From assembly GCF_003576645.1 (NCBI RefSeq), contig NC_044922.1, positions 12,492,191-12,556,190 of the forward strand: 64,000 nucleotides of DNA, in the 5' to 3' direction. A program made the position numbers and the translations under genes. This document shows positions 11,946 through 23,136 of the stretch, one piece after another (the first letter of the stretch is position 1; every line of letters begins with the position of its first letter). The stretch comes from Ipomoea triloba (Eukaryota; Streptophyta; Magnoliopsida; Solanales; Convolvulaceae). A model generated the notes under the pieces. That model was not told the origin of the DNA, did no database searches, and worked only from the letters and a program-made list of their open reading frames with translations.

Positions 11946-12523
11946 NNNNNNNNNNNNNNNNNNNNNNNNNNNNNNNNNNNNNNNNNNNNNNNNNNNNNNN
12001 NNNNNNNNNNNNNNNNNNNNNNNNNNNNNNNNNNNNNNNNNNNNNNNNNNNNNNNNNNNNNNNNNNNNNNNNNNNNNNNNNNNNNNNNNNNNNNNNNNNN
12101 NNNNNNNNNNNNNNNNNNNNNNNNNNNNNNNNNNNNNNNNNNNNNNNNNNNNNNNNNNNNNNNNNNNNNNNNNNNNNNNNNNNNNNNNNNNNNNNNNNNN
12201 NNNNNNNNNNNNNNNNNNNNNNNNNNNNNNNNNNNNNNNNNNNNNNNNNNNNNNNNNNNNNNNNNNNNNNNNNNNNNNNNNNNNNNNNNNNNNNNNNNNN
12301 NNNNNNNNNNNNNNNNNNNNNNNNNNNNNNNNNNNNNNNNNNNNNNNNNNNNNNNNNNNNNNNNNNNNNNNNNNNNNNNNNNNNNNNNNNNNNNNNNNNN
12401 NNNNNNNNNNNNNNNNNNNNNNNNNNNNNNNNNNNNNNNNNNNNNNNNNNNNNNNNNNNNNNNNNNNNNNNNNNNNNNNNNNNNNNNNNNNNNNNNNNNN
12501 NNNNNNNNNNNNNNNNNNNNNNN

Positions 12524-12562
<39 letters not shown>

Positions 12563-12999
12563 AGAATTGGTGAGGTTGTTAACAAATGACCAAATGGCAT
12601 TCGTTAAGATTTTATTATATATATTACAAAAGTATCTCTTAAGTTAAGAGTGATCGAAATGTCAAAAGTAACACAAAGAAATATGATCAAATTAAAAATC
12701 GGGTATTTAATGTGATAATATCACAATAATGAATCTTGAGATTAAAACAGTATTACACAATAATGAATATTGAGATTAGAACCGTAAAATACCTTCCATT
12801 CATTTGATTGTCACTCAAAAGTCAAGACACAAAAGCACTATGTAGTATGTACTAGTACATTTTTAGTGGCCGGAAACATACCCACCCCTATTGAACAAAA
12901 ATAATTCCAAGCATACCCATTAGACAAAAATAATTGGAAACATATCCATTAAACAAAAGATACTTCAAACATACCCGTTACAGAAAAATAATTTCAGCT
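11408..12999. repeat. Duplicated intergenic spacer (second copy about 20960-22270)
   Basis: 11430-11890 and 12570-13000 match 21010-21890 and 21890-22270: shared landmarks include GGCTCGAGTAACATATGCACC, CTAGTTGCACGAAACAAG-type sequence and the GGTGCCAAAATGTTC segment. This shows that FBD copies b and d arose by duplication of a gene plus its 3' spacer. No coding content was seen. Confidence 0.85.
11898..12561. other. Assembly gap (N 11946-12523) flanked by poly-T on both sides
   Basis: The N run is bounded by poly-T at 11898-11945 and 12524-12561. Outside the T runs the same sequence occurs on both sides (GAATTTGGTGAGGTT at the left, GAGAATTGGTGAGGTT at the right). The related spacer at 21870-21895 has this sequence once with no insertion. 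The gap therefore hides an insertion, probably a retroposon with a poly-A tail. Confidence 0.85.
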
Positions 13000-14292
13000 G
13001 AGGAGGTATCATGAAAATGCAAAAGCTTTTTAGTAATTCTATTCTTCTTGTTGCGGTAAAACATACTTTCATGAACAATGACAACCTTCTTGAGTGTTGA
13101 AAAGCTTTCAAGTAGCTTCTTAATGAAAAGATGACCCTTTAAATGAGGTAATTAATCTTCAAAGCTTGAAGCATTTTATTTGTTCGAGCTGTAAAATGAA
13201 AATTTTCCAAATGTTTCAACCATACGTCGGACCAATCTGTCCTCATCCCATCCTATAAAAAACCATTATACAATTAAAAATATTCAAATCAGATCAGGAT
13301 TACAAATAAATGCAAAACAATACAAAAACAACAAAAAATATTAGTGAATAAACAAAAAATTTATCCATCAAAATTAAGATTACCGTTAATAAATTTATCT
13401 CGAGTTTGGATAACTTGGGGCATAGTTGCAACAAATTATCTAATTCAGAAGTTGTATAGCAACCTTTGTAAGTGATACATGAAAGCTTAAGGTATTCCAC
13501 TTCTAGTTGAAATCCCATCCTAGGGAATTCTTTAAAAATTGCCTTGAAAATCAAATAGAAAGAAAGTGGAATCAATTCCTTTAAAAGAATATAAATAAAC
13601 AATAGTTAATTTTTAAAAAAAAGTATGGCTAAATACCTGGGCACAAGCACACAAATTAAGAGTAGAAATAGATCTCAATTCCAAGTTAAGGGGAGAAATT
13701 TGTCCATCACGGCATATGAATGAATTTTTAAACTACACAGCTTTGGAGCAGTAATGTCAAAATGCAATACGTTACGACAATGGATAAATGACAACTTCTT
13801 CAGTACAGTAAGGTGAATAGCACAATCTAGACATTTTATAGGACCAGAATCAACACATTCAAAACAAAGTTCATCAACATTAGGTAATATGCAAGGGAAA
13901 TTGATTGAATCAACAATGACACCATAAAGATGCAATCTCTTAAGTGTTAAGCAAGAAAATATGCAGCCTGGCAACCGGTATGCTTTTTCTTTAATGTAGA
14001 TTTCTTCAACACCTTTATGTGTGACTAAAAGTAACCATTGGTCAAAGTCATAAGACCGAGACCTAATTGTAAGTATCCCAACATTATAAAAATTCAGAAC
14101 AAATTTCCGAATTGTTCCTTTGTGCAGCAAGAGAACTTTGTTGATCACATATAAACTTGCAATTGATTTCCTGACATAGTTGATCACATATAAACTTGCA
14201 ACTGATTTCCTGACATAGTTGCTAGCACGACGATGTTTATTATTAATATAACGAAAGAACTCATGATCAAAATTGAGTTGGGTAAGACTCAT
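13000..14292 (-). pseudogene. FBD-type F-box/LRR gene, copy b (F-box deleted)
   Basis: Relic of an F-box/LRR/FBD-type gene, minus strand. The open stretch 14292-13675 starts inside the segment just after the F-box (SLTQLNFDHEFFRYI) and runs through leucine-rich-like segments (LKRLHLYGV, LPNVDELCFECVD, LKKLSFIHCRN, FDITAPKLCSLKI). It ends early through a one-base frameshift near 13690. An intron follows (donor near 13638), then an exon about 13545-13383 (FQLEVEYLKLSC, LLQLCPKLSKLEINL) and a decayed last exon about 13255-13050. The F-box itself is missing: at 14292 the sequence joins the 3' end of FBA copy 2. An in-frame 39-bp tandem duplication lies at 14143-14220. Confidence 0.87.
14143..14220 (-). 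repeat. 39-bp tandem duplication inside FBD copy b
   Basis: Two 39-bp units (14143-14181, 14182-14220) differ at one base and encode NYVRKSVASLYVI and NYVRKSIASLYVI. Other family members have this segment once. Confidence 0.95.
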
Positions 14293-14314
14293 CCAATCGG
14301 ATCCATCTTCTAAT

Positions 14315-15364
14315 TCATTCCGAAAAATATACTTTCTCTTCTATAACATGCACAAACATTCTTCTCAAATTTCCAAAAGGTGAAAAACCATTAATCTCAA
14401 ACTTTCTCCATAATTGTGTTCCACATGCATAAATTAAGATTGTAGGAGGCATACTCCCACCTCGAATCAAGAACACAATTTCTCCAATACTATTAGCGGT
14501 AAAGCTCATGAATTCAGCTTGGCTAATGAGTTTTGCCTCTTCCAATGTAAGAGGAACCTCATGTTTGTCCCACCCCGGTCCCATTGATTCATCCAAAGTA
14601 CAAACAAATATTCGGGTCCTTTTTACATCAACATAAATATATGCTAGTCGACCATTTAATTTCACCCATGATGAATGATACGTCGTTGGCGAAACAGCTG
14701 AGTGTTGGAATATATAGGGAAAAGGTATAACCCTAATTAAATTTTCTGTCTCAATATCAACTCCAACTATTTCTTGTTCGTCCATGCCATTCATGTTAAA
14801 ATTTATCAAATAGAGAATACCATCAATTAGAACACTAGCAATAGGCTTCCAAGGGAGGAAGGAGAAGGAGTTTTCTGTAGTCACCGCCCTCCATGATTCA
14901 TCCACCCCAAGGGTTAAAACCTTCAACACTCTCTGGTATTAATAGTCGTGAGTATTATTAATGTATAATACTGACTTAAAAACCTTGTACATTTTCGACA
15001 CCGGATCAAAACCGAAGGCTGCATGGGAAAACATTTTTCTCCAAAGGTCCCCACAACCTGGCTCTGGCTCAAAAAATATTTGGGGAAGAAAAATATTTTG
15101 TGTAATTGTACTAAGGTCCAAGAGACTGGGTTGGAGCCTTCCATGGGTCTCTTCAGTAGTGTAGCCCACAGTGTACTGATCTGTGGGTGAGAGCGAGAGG
15201 AGGATTGTAAACGCGACGTGCGGCCGAGGGATGAAAGAAAGGAAGAATTTAGAAGTGCACCTGAAAGAAAGTACAGATTTGGGAGGAAGAGTGGTGAGAA
15301 TTTTGAGAATTATCTCTTGGGGAAGAGAATCTATGGAAGTAGCAGGAGTTGATGAATTGTCCAT
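14315..15364 (-). pseudogene. F-box protein with F-box-associated domain, copy 2 (one in-frame stop)
   Basis: Start ATG at 15364 (MDNSSTPATS), F-box SLPQEIILKILTTLPPKS, then the associated domain to the shared C-terminus VIEEKVYFSE at 14315. The only reading-frame lesion is a TAA at 14941-14939. It looks like a three-base insertion between two Tyr codons (NNTHDY*YQ versus HHYYQ in copy 3), so the frame resumes at once. In addition about 35 codons present in copies 1 and 3 (the AHEL...FADGKLCLFN segment) are missing; the junction is at an AGTCTC microhomology around 15118-15132. If the stop is an assembly error the gene would encode a shortened but otherwise continuous protein. Family role: SCF substrate receptor. 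Confidence 0.87.
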
Positions 15365-15840
15365 CTTCTTCAATTCTTTTGATCTTCTAGATATCTGCAA
15401 ATTCGATCAATTCAAGAATATATGCTAATTAGGGTTTTGTAACTCATATGCTAGTACGGTAGTACATGGTAAGGTTAGATATCAATCTTATGATGTTTAT
15501 ATATATTAGGACTCTTGTATTTTAACTCACACTACTACAATTCATTATCGCATCATCTTCGAACAAAGTATCCACAAATATTGAACTACAAAGTATATAT
15601 GCTATGAACATACTAAACAATAAAGTTGTTTTGACTATGGTACACGAGTTTGAAAAACATTTAGGAAACCAAGTCTAAGATGAATTTGAAAAATGAGTGG
15701 CAAAATTTTTCTATCACTCAACTTGCAATCATTATCGTGTGGATAAAGGTCCACATAACTGTGTAGATCACACTATCAAATAACGTCCATTCAATATACA
15801 AACAATGTTCATTAGTTGTCGTGTGATTTCCTGGAGCTTC
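15365..15840. other. Upstream flank of F-box copy 2 and MITE-like tract
   Basis: 15365-15610 repeats the flank found upstream of FBA copy 1. 15725-15825 (GGTCCACATAACTGTGTAGA... and CATTCAATATACAAACAATG) resembles the tract at 17920-18115 and looks like one end of a small MITE. No gene. Confidence 0.5.
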
Positions 15841-16080
15841 GTAAGGTGGAATCCTGGAGCGCTGGAACAATCCCCGGGAGCTAAATGCAGTGGCAGATCA
15901 GCTAGCCAAGACGGCAAGAGAACTCCCAATAAGGGCATACTCATTCTAGATGATCCTCCGGAGAATATTCGGAATCTATTAGATAATGATTTGATAGGAT
16001 GTCCGTCATGGCGCTTTATGTATAATATTGCCTAACTGTACATGGTCTCATATGGGTTTCCCCCTTCCACTTAATATAAA
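15840..16080 (+). mobile_element. LINE RNase H C-terminal fragment
   Basis: Short frames give RELNAVADQLAKTAREL, the end of a plant LINE-type RNase H domain (final catalytic D), and in a shifted frame LDDPPENIRNLLDNDLIG, resembling the PP...LL..D..G tail after that domain. It is followed by a TAA-rich 3' end running into the TA microsatellite. A frameshift separates the two segments, so it is a relic. Confidence 0.65.
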
Positions 16081-16086
16081 TAAATT

Positions 16087-16088
<2 letters not shown>

Positions 16089-16159
<71 letters not shown>
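16089..16159. repeat. (TA)n microsatellite
   Basis: An uninterrupted TA dinucleotide run of about 70 bp. It abuts the MITE-like element at 16160-17160. Confidence 0.97.
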
Positions 16160-16163
<4 letters not shown>

Positions 16164-17160
16164 ATTAATCAAATGCGGCTTTGCTATTAGGTGCGGTCAT
16201 GTGGCCTAGTATGCGTCATTGGATTGTGTTGATCTGACGGTGGAAGTTATATATTAGGATTCAGGAAGTTTAATTCGCGTAACTTAAGTGAGGGCTTTAT
16301 GGTAATTGTAAGTGGGAAGGTAATGTTAGAGTACAGAATGCACCAACAAACGTATTATTAAAACACACCATTCAACGTTATAAAATGCACCACTGGACAA
16401 ATTAAAACACACCATTCCCCACCATACCAAAATACACCACTCAATTCAAATGCACCAACAAAATTAAAACACACCATTCAACGTACGAAAATGCACCAGT
16501 TCTCAGATTAAAACACACCACTTAACCACCACACACCAAATGCAACTACTCTCGTAAATTCACCACCATGTGTATTAAAACACACCATTCTACGTTATAA
16601 AATGCACCACTGGACAAATTAAAACACACCATTCCCCACCATACAGAAATACACCACTCAAATTCAAATGCACCAACAAAATTAAAACACACCATTATAC
16701 GTTATAAAATGCACCACTTCTCAGATTAAAACACACCACTTGACCACCACACACCAAATACACATACTATTGCGAATTTCACCAATATTATCTCAAATAT
16801 GAACCAGATTAATGTTGATAATCCACAGACTATTGCGAATTACTCCATTCTCGTTCCTCTGTTGGAGTCGACCTGTGCGTTTTGTTCGGAACGGAGCGCT
16901 CGTTGCTGGTGATGGAGTCCCTTCTACGCTCGTCAGGTGTTTGTTGCTCAGTGCTCGTCGACTTCAAGTCTGATCTCCGTCGTCGTCTGATCTGGTTTTG
17001 AAATTGTAGTGAATTGTCAACATTATCCTTCTCGTTCGCGTAGCTAAAGATGAAGCGCCTATATTGTTTGGATTAATATGAAGCCTTAGATCATGAGATC
17101 TAATGGTGTAGATCAGGCCACACAGCCGCACGGGGGAGACATGCCGCATCTGATGGGGCC
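16160..17160. mobile_element. TA-flanked inverted-repeat element A with minisatellite core
   Basis: Ends are inverted: left CAAATGCGGCT...AGGTGCGGTCATGTGGCCT and right, reversed, CAGATGCGGCA...CGTGCGGCTGTGTGGCCT. The core (16330-16760) consists of repeats built on AAAACACACCATTC and AAATGCACCA. It is flanked by (TA)n on both sides. No transposase. Confidence 0.8.
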
Positions 17161-17173
17161 TATATATATATAT

Positions 17174-17906
17174 AGGGTAGAGTTCAGGTGTGGCCTGGTC
17201 ATTAGGTGTGGTCGTGTGGCCTATTTTCAGCCATTAGATTATATCAACTCATCAAATCAACGCGCAATATATATATGTTACAGAACACACCATTCTACGT
17301 ACTAAAACGCACCAGCACACCATTCCACACAATATACCAAATGCGTCTATTCACTTAAAATTCATCAATATACTTAATAAAACACATCATTTTATGTATT
17401 AAAATGTACCACAACGTGCCTCATGTCAGATTATAAGCATACACTATTTACACATATTAATTTACACATATTAGAAAACATGTGCTAAAATATGCACCAT
17501 TATACGTATTAAAATGCACCACACTTATTAGAAACACATGTGTTAAAATACACACCATTCAATGTATTAAAATGCACCAGACGACGTATTAAAACACACC
17601 ATTCCACAACACAGTTACACATCATTCTACGTATGAAAATGCACCAACGGATAGATTAAAACACACCATTCTACACACACAGTTAATGCACCAACATATG
17701 TAATAAAACGCACCACAGCATGTATTCAAACACACCACACTATGTACTAAAATGCACCATTCCAATTCATGTAATATAAATACTAAAATTACCATAATAA
17801 CTCCACTTAAACATACGCGAATTTCACATTTCAGTAAGATTAATGAAATTGGATGGTGCTGATTAGGCCGCATGACCGCACCGGAGCTCGCCGCCGCATT
17901 TGAACC
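17174..17906. mobile_element. TA-flanked inverted-repeat element B, same family as A
   Basis: Left end CAGGTGTGGCCTGGTCATTAG and GTGTGGTCGTGTGGCCTA; right end, reversed, CAAATGCGGCGGCGAGC and GTGCGGTCATGCGGCCTA. The core (17285-17760) again has AAAACACACCATT / AAAATGCACCA minisatellite units. It sits between TA runs at 17160-17173 and 17907-17921. Confidence 0.8.
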
Positions 17907-17919
17907 AATATATATATAT

Positions 17920-18115
17920 ATACAAACAATGTACTTTTAATATATTAAAAATGTAAATTGTATTTTTTTTAAAGTACATTATTTGAGTACTAAAATCAAA
18001 TTATTTTGTATAATGTATATTCAGTACACAAACAATGTACTTTTAGTATATTAAATATGTATTTTTTATTATGGTTTACATAACACTGTGTAGACCATAA
18101 TTCACACAATAATTT
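17920..18115. mobile_element. Small MITE-like tract
   Basis: Contains ACAAACAATGTACTTTTA twice (about 17922 and 18027) and ends with a GGTTTACATAACACTGTGTA tract resembling 15750-15770. A non-autonomous element is likely, but the boundaries are uncertain. Confidence 0.4.
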
Positions 18116-18589
18116 GCCCTAAACTTGATAGCAACATTTTTTGCAAGATGTCACAACTGTGACAATCGATCTGAATCTCTATATTTCAAAAAGTCTACTA
18201 GAATTACATTAATCACAAGGCTACTCACTTCCATTCACCACTCATGAATGAGTTGAGTGTAAAAATTTCACCAACAAAAAGGTGTTGTCTAAGCATAATT
18301 AGGCCTAATATATTGTTTGAAATTAAATGTATATATAACTAGAGTGGTGTGATGAAATAAAAACCAAACAAAAAAAAAAAAAATTAAGCTCCAAAAATTA
18401 TATACAAGCTAACCATGGCACATTGCAAATCGTTATAGAGCATATCATTCATAGGAGGAAACAAAAGGATTTGAGTCTAATAGTAAAAATACAACAAGAT
18501 TTTTAAAAGAAAATCATTTTTGCAGAAAATCATTTTTGCTTTTCTAAAACACGAGGATAATTCAAAACATCTTGCAAACTATGGGTATG

Positions 18590-18790
18590 ATTGTATGAAC
18601 AATGTCAACCTTCTCGAGTTTTAAAAAGAGGGCAAAAGAAAGCAAACAAGTAATGCCTTGACGAAAAGTATTTCATTATATTCCTCGAGCCTCAGTGCGA
18701 AGAATTTTGTGTGTGAGCTAAACTAAGCCGCTCTACTTCCAAAACATCCAGACAATGTTGTCACCATTAGGCTTCATTCCATCAACCTAC
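18590..18790 (-). pseudogene. Decayed FBD last-exon remnant
   Basis: On the minus strand this resembles the last exon of the FBD-type genes (GAACAATG.CAACC...CGAGTTTT.AAAA matches the VVIV..segment coded near 19110-19130), but it is full of changes. It lies just downstream of FBD copy c and may be the end of an older tandem neighbour. Confidence 0.45.
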
Positions 18791-19007
18791 CAAAAATAAT
18801 TTGGGACAAAATTGCATTAGGGAATGCAAAATAATACAAACAATCAAAACTTCACTGAATAAGGTAGCTGTGAAAATGAATATTATCGATAAGCATATCT
18901 CAAGTTGCCACAAGATGGGGCACACACAGCAACTAAATGGAATGCAGAGATTTTCATAGAAACAATTTACAAAATAGAAACTTGTTTGTTCAATGGAAAT
19001 ATACTCA

Positions 19008-20436
19008 CTAGTCAATAATAATTTTCGTTTTTGTGGAGGCAACGTGAAGATCCAAAAGCTCCTGCATAATTCCAGTAGTGTACTTTTTGCAGTAATTTTT
19101 GTCACGAACAATGACAACCATTTCAAGAGTTGAAAAACTAGCAAGTAGCTTCTTAATGAAAAGCTTTTCAGAATGTGACCCTCTAAATGAGATCAACTTC
19201 AAAGCATGGAGCATCTTATTTGTTTGAGCCGCAACATGAAGTTCTGACAAGGTGTCCATACATTCAGTAGCCACTGACCTGAGCTATAGACAAGCATCAA
19301 ATACAGAGAAAACAAAACTCAATTAAATCAACATTACACAATTTTATCCAGGAATGCAAAACAATATGAAAATGAACAAATGAACTATTTATCAATGAAT
19401 ATGAAGATTACCCAAAATAAATCGATATCCAGTTTGCGTAACTTAGGGCATAATAGCAGAAGATGAGCAAGCACAGAAAATGATTTGTCACTTTGGATAT
19501 AGAGTTCTTCGTAACATGAAAGCTTAAGGTATTCCACATTTAGTTGAAATCCAATCCTAGTGAATTCTTTAACAAATTCCTTAAAATCAAATAGAAAAAA
19601 AAAAGTAGAATCAATTCCTTTAAAATAACTTATAAATAAACAATAGTCAGAGAAAGAAAAGTTATGGCTAAATACCTTGACAGAACCAACCAAGTCAAGA
19701 GTAGAAATAGATCTCAAGTACAAGTTAACCGAGAGAAATTTGCCTAACCCGTTTGATGAGCAAGATTTGATTGTTAAACTACACAGCTTAGGAGCAGCAA
19801 TGTTAAAATAAAATATGTTTTCACAGCTGAGAAATGACAAATTCTCAAGTACAGGAACATCAATAGCACAATTTATAGGACCAAAGTCAACCCATTGAAA
19901 GCAAAGTGAAGCAACATTAGGTAATCTGCAAGGGAAATTCATTGGTTCAACAGCGACACCATAAAGATGCAATCTCTTAAGTGTTGAACAAGAAAATACG
20001 CAGCTTGGCAACCTGTATGCTTCTTTTTCAAAAGAGATGTAGATTTCTTCAACACCTTTCCGTGTGACTAAAAGTAACCATTGGTCGAAGTCATAAGACC
20101 GAGACCTAATTGGCTAATTGCATGTATCCCAACATTATAAATATTTAGAACAAATTTCCGAATAGTTCCATTGTGCAGCAGCAGAACTTTGTTGATCACG
20201 TATAAGCTCACAGCTAATTTCTTGCCATACTTGATAGCATGACGATGTTTTCTATAAATATAACAAAAGAACCCATCATCAAAATTCAGTTGGGTAAGAC
20301 TAAGCCAAGCATCTCTCCAAATGGAAGATAACGCGGCGGTTTTAGCCGCATCTTGAATTGGCAAAAATCCCAAGATGTGGTCAAGTATATCCGCGGGAAG
20401 TTGACTGATTCTATCTCTTGATCTCCCCCATGCCAT
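19008..20436 (-). pseudogene. FBD-type F-box/LRR gene, copy c (8-bp frameshift)
   Basis: The best preserved FBD-type gene. Start ATG at 20436 (MAWGRSRDRISQLP), F-box SQLPADILDHILGFLPIQ (residues about 10-50), then the segment WLSLTQLNFDDGFF and VINKVLLLHNGTIRKFV. Near 20108-20119 an eight-base repeat insertion (CAATTAG.CCAATTAG) shifts the frame. The frame then reopens (20011-19385) with leucine-rich-like segments (LKRLHLYGVAVE, LPNVASLCFQWVD, LENLSFLSCENIFYF). One intron lies near 19677-19582 (donor AAG|GTATTTAG) and a second at about 19410-19274, before the last exon (ECMDTLSELHVAAQ ... KTKIIID stop at 19008). Family role: SCF receptor. As assembled it encodes only the F-box part. Confidence 0.87.
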
Positions 20437-22270
20437 AATCCAATAACCTAAACCTATGCAAATTAACTAACAAATGAATCAAAATTTAAAACACAGTCCA
20501 AAAATGGGATAACTTAGACATAGTAATAAAATTGCAACTCTTAAACACAGACAGGTTTATAGGAATATGCCAAACATCATACATGGACTATGCAGAGTAG
20601 AAATAAGAAACAACGAATTCAAAACAAACAAATTTCTAGCATTCAAACTTTGTAAACCTAATTTTTTATCCCAAAATTCTAAAATCAAAACTTAATCCAC
20701 ATTGCTTTAAAATCCAGAAGAATGTATACACACACACACACATACATACATACGTACACACACAGCAGCAAAGCAAATTGGGTTTGAGAGAAAAACCTGG
20801 AATTCAAACGCCAAAAGAGGAGAGAGCGTCGGAGGAGAACCGTTTGAGTTGGGCTTGCGCTTTTGATAAAGTCTACTCGTCTTCGTCTCGGGCCAAAGAT
20901 GAAGGAAGATCAAGTCTTTGTCTATAGGGTGACTATGAAGAAACTGTTGGTCATTAGCTGAAGAAACTCGGAGGGAGTATTTGCCTTCTTCTAAATTGTG
21001 TCAGAGTGAATGAGATACAGAGTCCTTTACTCTATTTTTTTTTTTTTGTTTTTTCACTTCCATTTTTTTTTTTATTTCTCTAGTTTTCCTTCGTCATTTC
21101 TTCAGTTTTTCAATTATTATTTCTCTAATTTTTAAATTTCATTTTACAAATTCAATAAATTAGTACTAAATGTGTAAAACTAACAAAAGTTAATAAAAAT
21201 ATATTATTAAATTTGTCCAAATTTGTATAAGAAGTGGAAGAATGGAGGTGAGATTAAAACTGGAAGAATAAATTTAGTAAAAAACTTCTCCAATTTTTCT
21301 TTTTCCATTTCTCCAATTTTTCATTTTTCTGGAAAATCTTTCATTTTTCAAGTTGGTAAACGACCCACAATTTCTCATAAAGAAATTATGTAAAACAATC
21401 TCAAGAATCTAGGCATGTGAAAAATGAATTTGAAAAATGAGTGTGGCAAATATTGATCTCCACACCTAATCTATGTTTATTGGCTCGAGTAACATATGCA
21501 CCTATTGTCACTTTTCGCTCTATTCTTTACTCATATCATGTCATATTATGATTGATTGATACATAATTTTGAAAGTAATTGTTTTTTTTTAATGAATTGT
21601 AAATTGATTGAAATGAATTTTGAATCTAAATAATCTAAGGGATGGATAGCACCATGTCTTGCTGCCAGTTGCACGAAACAAGTTCTCCATGGTGCCAAAA
21701 TGTTCTTTTTGGACTAAATAATACCCCGCACAAAATTTTGCTTGGCCACCATAGCATGGAGCTTTACCCTATCGACTTTAATTGTCTTTTATAGTTTTAA
21801 TTAACTTCATTGAGCTTCACTAAGTAACGATTCAATTTCTTTTTTCAAGCTGTTTTTATTAGAGAAAGAAGAATTTGGCGAGGTTTTTAACAAATGATGA
21901 GTAAATGACATTTGTTAGGATTTTATTATATATTATCAAAGTGTCTCTTAAGTTAAGAGTGATCGAAATGCCAAAAGTAGCACAAAGAAATATCATAAGA
22001 TAAGAAATATGATCAAATTAAAAATCGAGTGGTAATATCACAATAACGGTATTATACAAATAATTATTTATATTACACAAAACACCTTCCATTCATTTGG
22101 TATCACTCAAAAGTCAAGACACATAGTACTATGTACTAGTACATTCCATGGAAACATACCCACCCCTATTGAACAAAAATAATTTCAAACATACCAGTAG
22201 ACAAAAATAATTTGAAGCATACCCATTAAACAAAAATACTTTCAAACATATATACCCATTAAACAAAAAT
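20437..22270. other. Intergenic spacer between FBD copies c and d
   Basis: Holds a CA/CATA microsatellite (20732-20765), T-rich runs, and from about 20960 a duplicate of the 11408-12999 spacer. No gene seen. A GC-richer stretch at 20790-20900 may be the 5' UTR/promoter region of copy c. Confidence 0.6.
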
Positions 22271-23136
22271 AATTTCTGCTGAGGTACCAAGAAAATGCAA
22301 AAGCTCCTTTGTAATTATATCCTCCTCCTTGTTGCACTAATACTTATGAACAATGACAACCTTCTTGAGTGTTGAAAAGCTCGCAAGTAGCTTTGCAATG
22401 AAAAGGAGTTCAATTTTTGACCCTGTAAATGAGGTAACCTTCAAAGCTTGAAGCATCTTATTTGTTTGAGTTGCGGAATGAAGTCTTTCCAAAAGTTTCA
22501 ACCATGCGTCGACACAATCAAATGTCACCACCTCAAGCTATAAAAAAACATCATACAATTAAAAATATTCAAATCATATTAGGATTACAAATAAAAGGCA
22601 AAACAATACAGAAACAACAAAAATATCGGTGAATAAAAGAAAAATGTATCCATCAAAATTAAAATCACCTGTGATAAATTTATCTCGAGTTTGCATAACT
22701 TCGGGCATAATCGCAACAAAGGAACTAATGCAGAACTTATAACATCACTTTTGTAAGAGAAACATGACAGCTTAAGGTATTCCACATTTAGTTGAAATCC
22801 CAACTTAGTGAACTCTTTATCAAATTCCTTCAAAATCAAAATAAAGAAAGAAACATCAGTTCCTAAAAAAAAGTTATAAATAAATAATAATCCAATGAAA
22901 AATATCCAGCTAAATACCTGGAGAGAACCTTCCAATTCAAAAGTCACAATAGATTTCAAGCCCAAGTTTACTCGGAGAAATTTGTCAGGGACATTAGAGG
23001 AGCAACATTTGATTGTTAAACCACACAACTTTCGAGCAGTAATGTTAAAATAAAATATATTTTGACAGCTGAGAAATGACATATTCTCGAGAATAGGAAC
23101 ATCAACAGCACGATGTAGGAGATTTATAGTACCAAA
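22271..23136 (-). pseudogene. FBD-type F-box/LRR gene, copy d (cut by a copia element)
   Basis: The 3' half of an FBD-type gene, minus strand: leucine-rich segment VDVPILENMSFLSCQNIFYF, an intron with donor near 22918, an exon with FQLNVEYLKLSCFSYK and LLRLCPKLCKLEINL, a second intron from about 22670 down to 22540, and a last exon (ATQTNKMLQALKVTSF...VVIVHKY). At 23136/23137 coding sequence stops exactly where a copia LTR begins (TGTAACACTT). The 5' half (F-box) is not found beyond the element, so the insertion was accompanied or followed by loss of the flank. Confidence 0.87.

Noticed and set aside
11889..12563. Long open frames on both strands around the gap
   Set aside because: They consist of poly-Phe/poly-Lys from the T runs and unknown residues from the N run, so there is no coding evidence.
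16330..17760. CRISPR-like look of the AAAACACACCATT repeats
   Set aside because: Repeats and spacers are irregular, the host is a plant, and the arrays lie inside inverted-repeat elements.
18782..19144. 120-codon minus-strand frame overlapping the last FBD exon
   Set aside because: Different frame from the recognisable exon (KTKIIID end) and not family-like.
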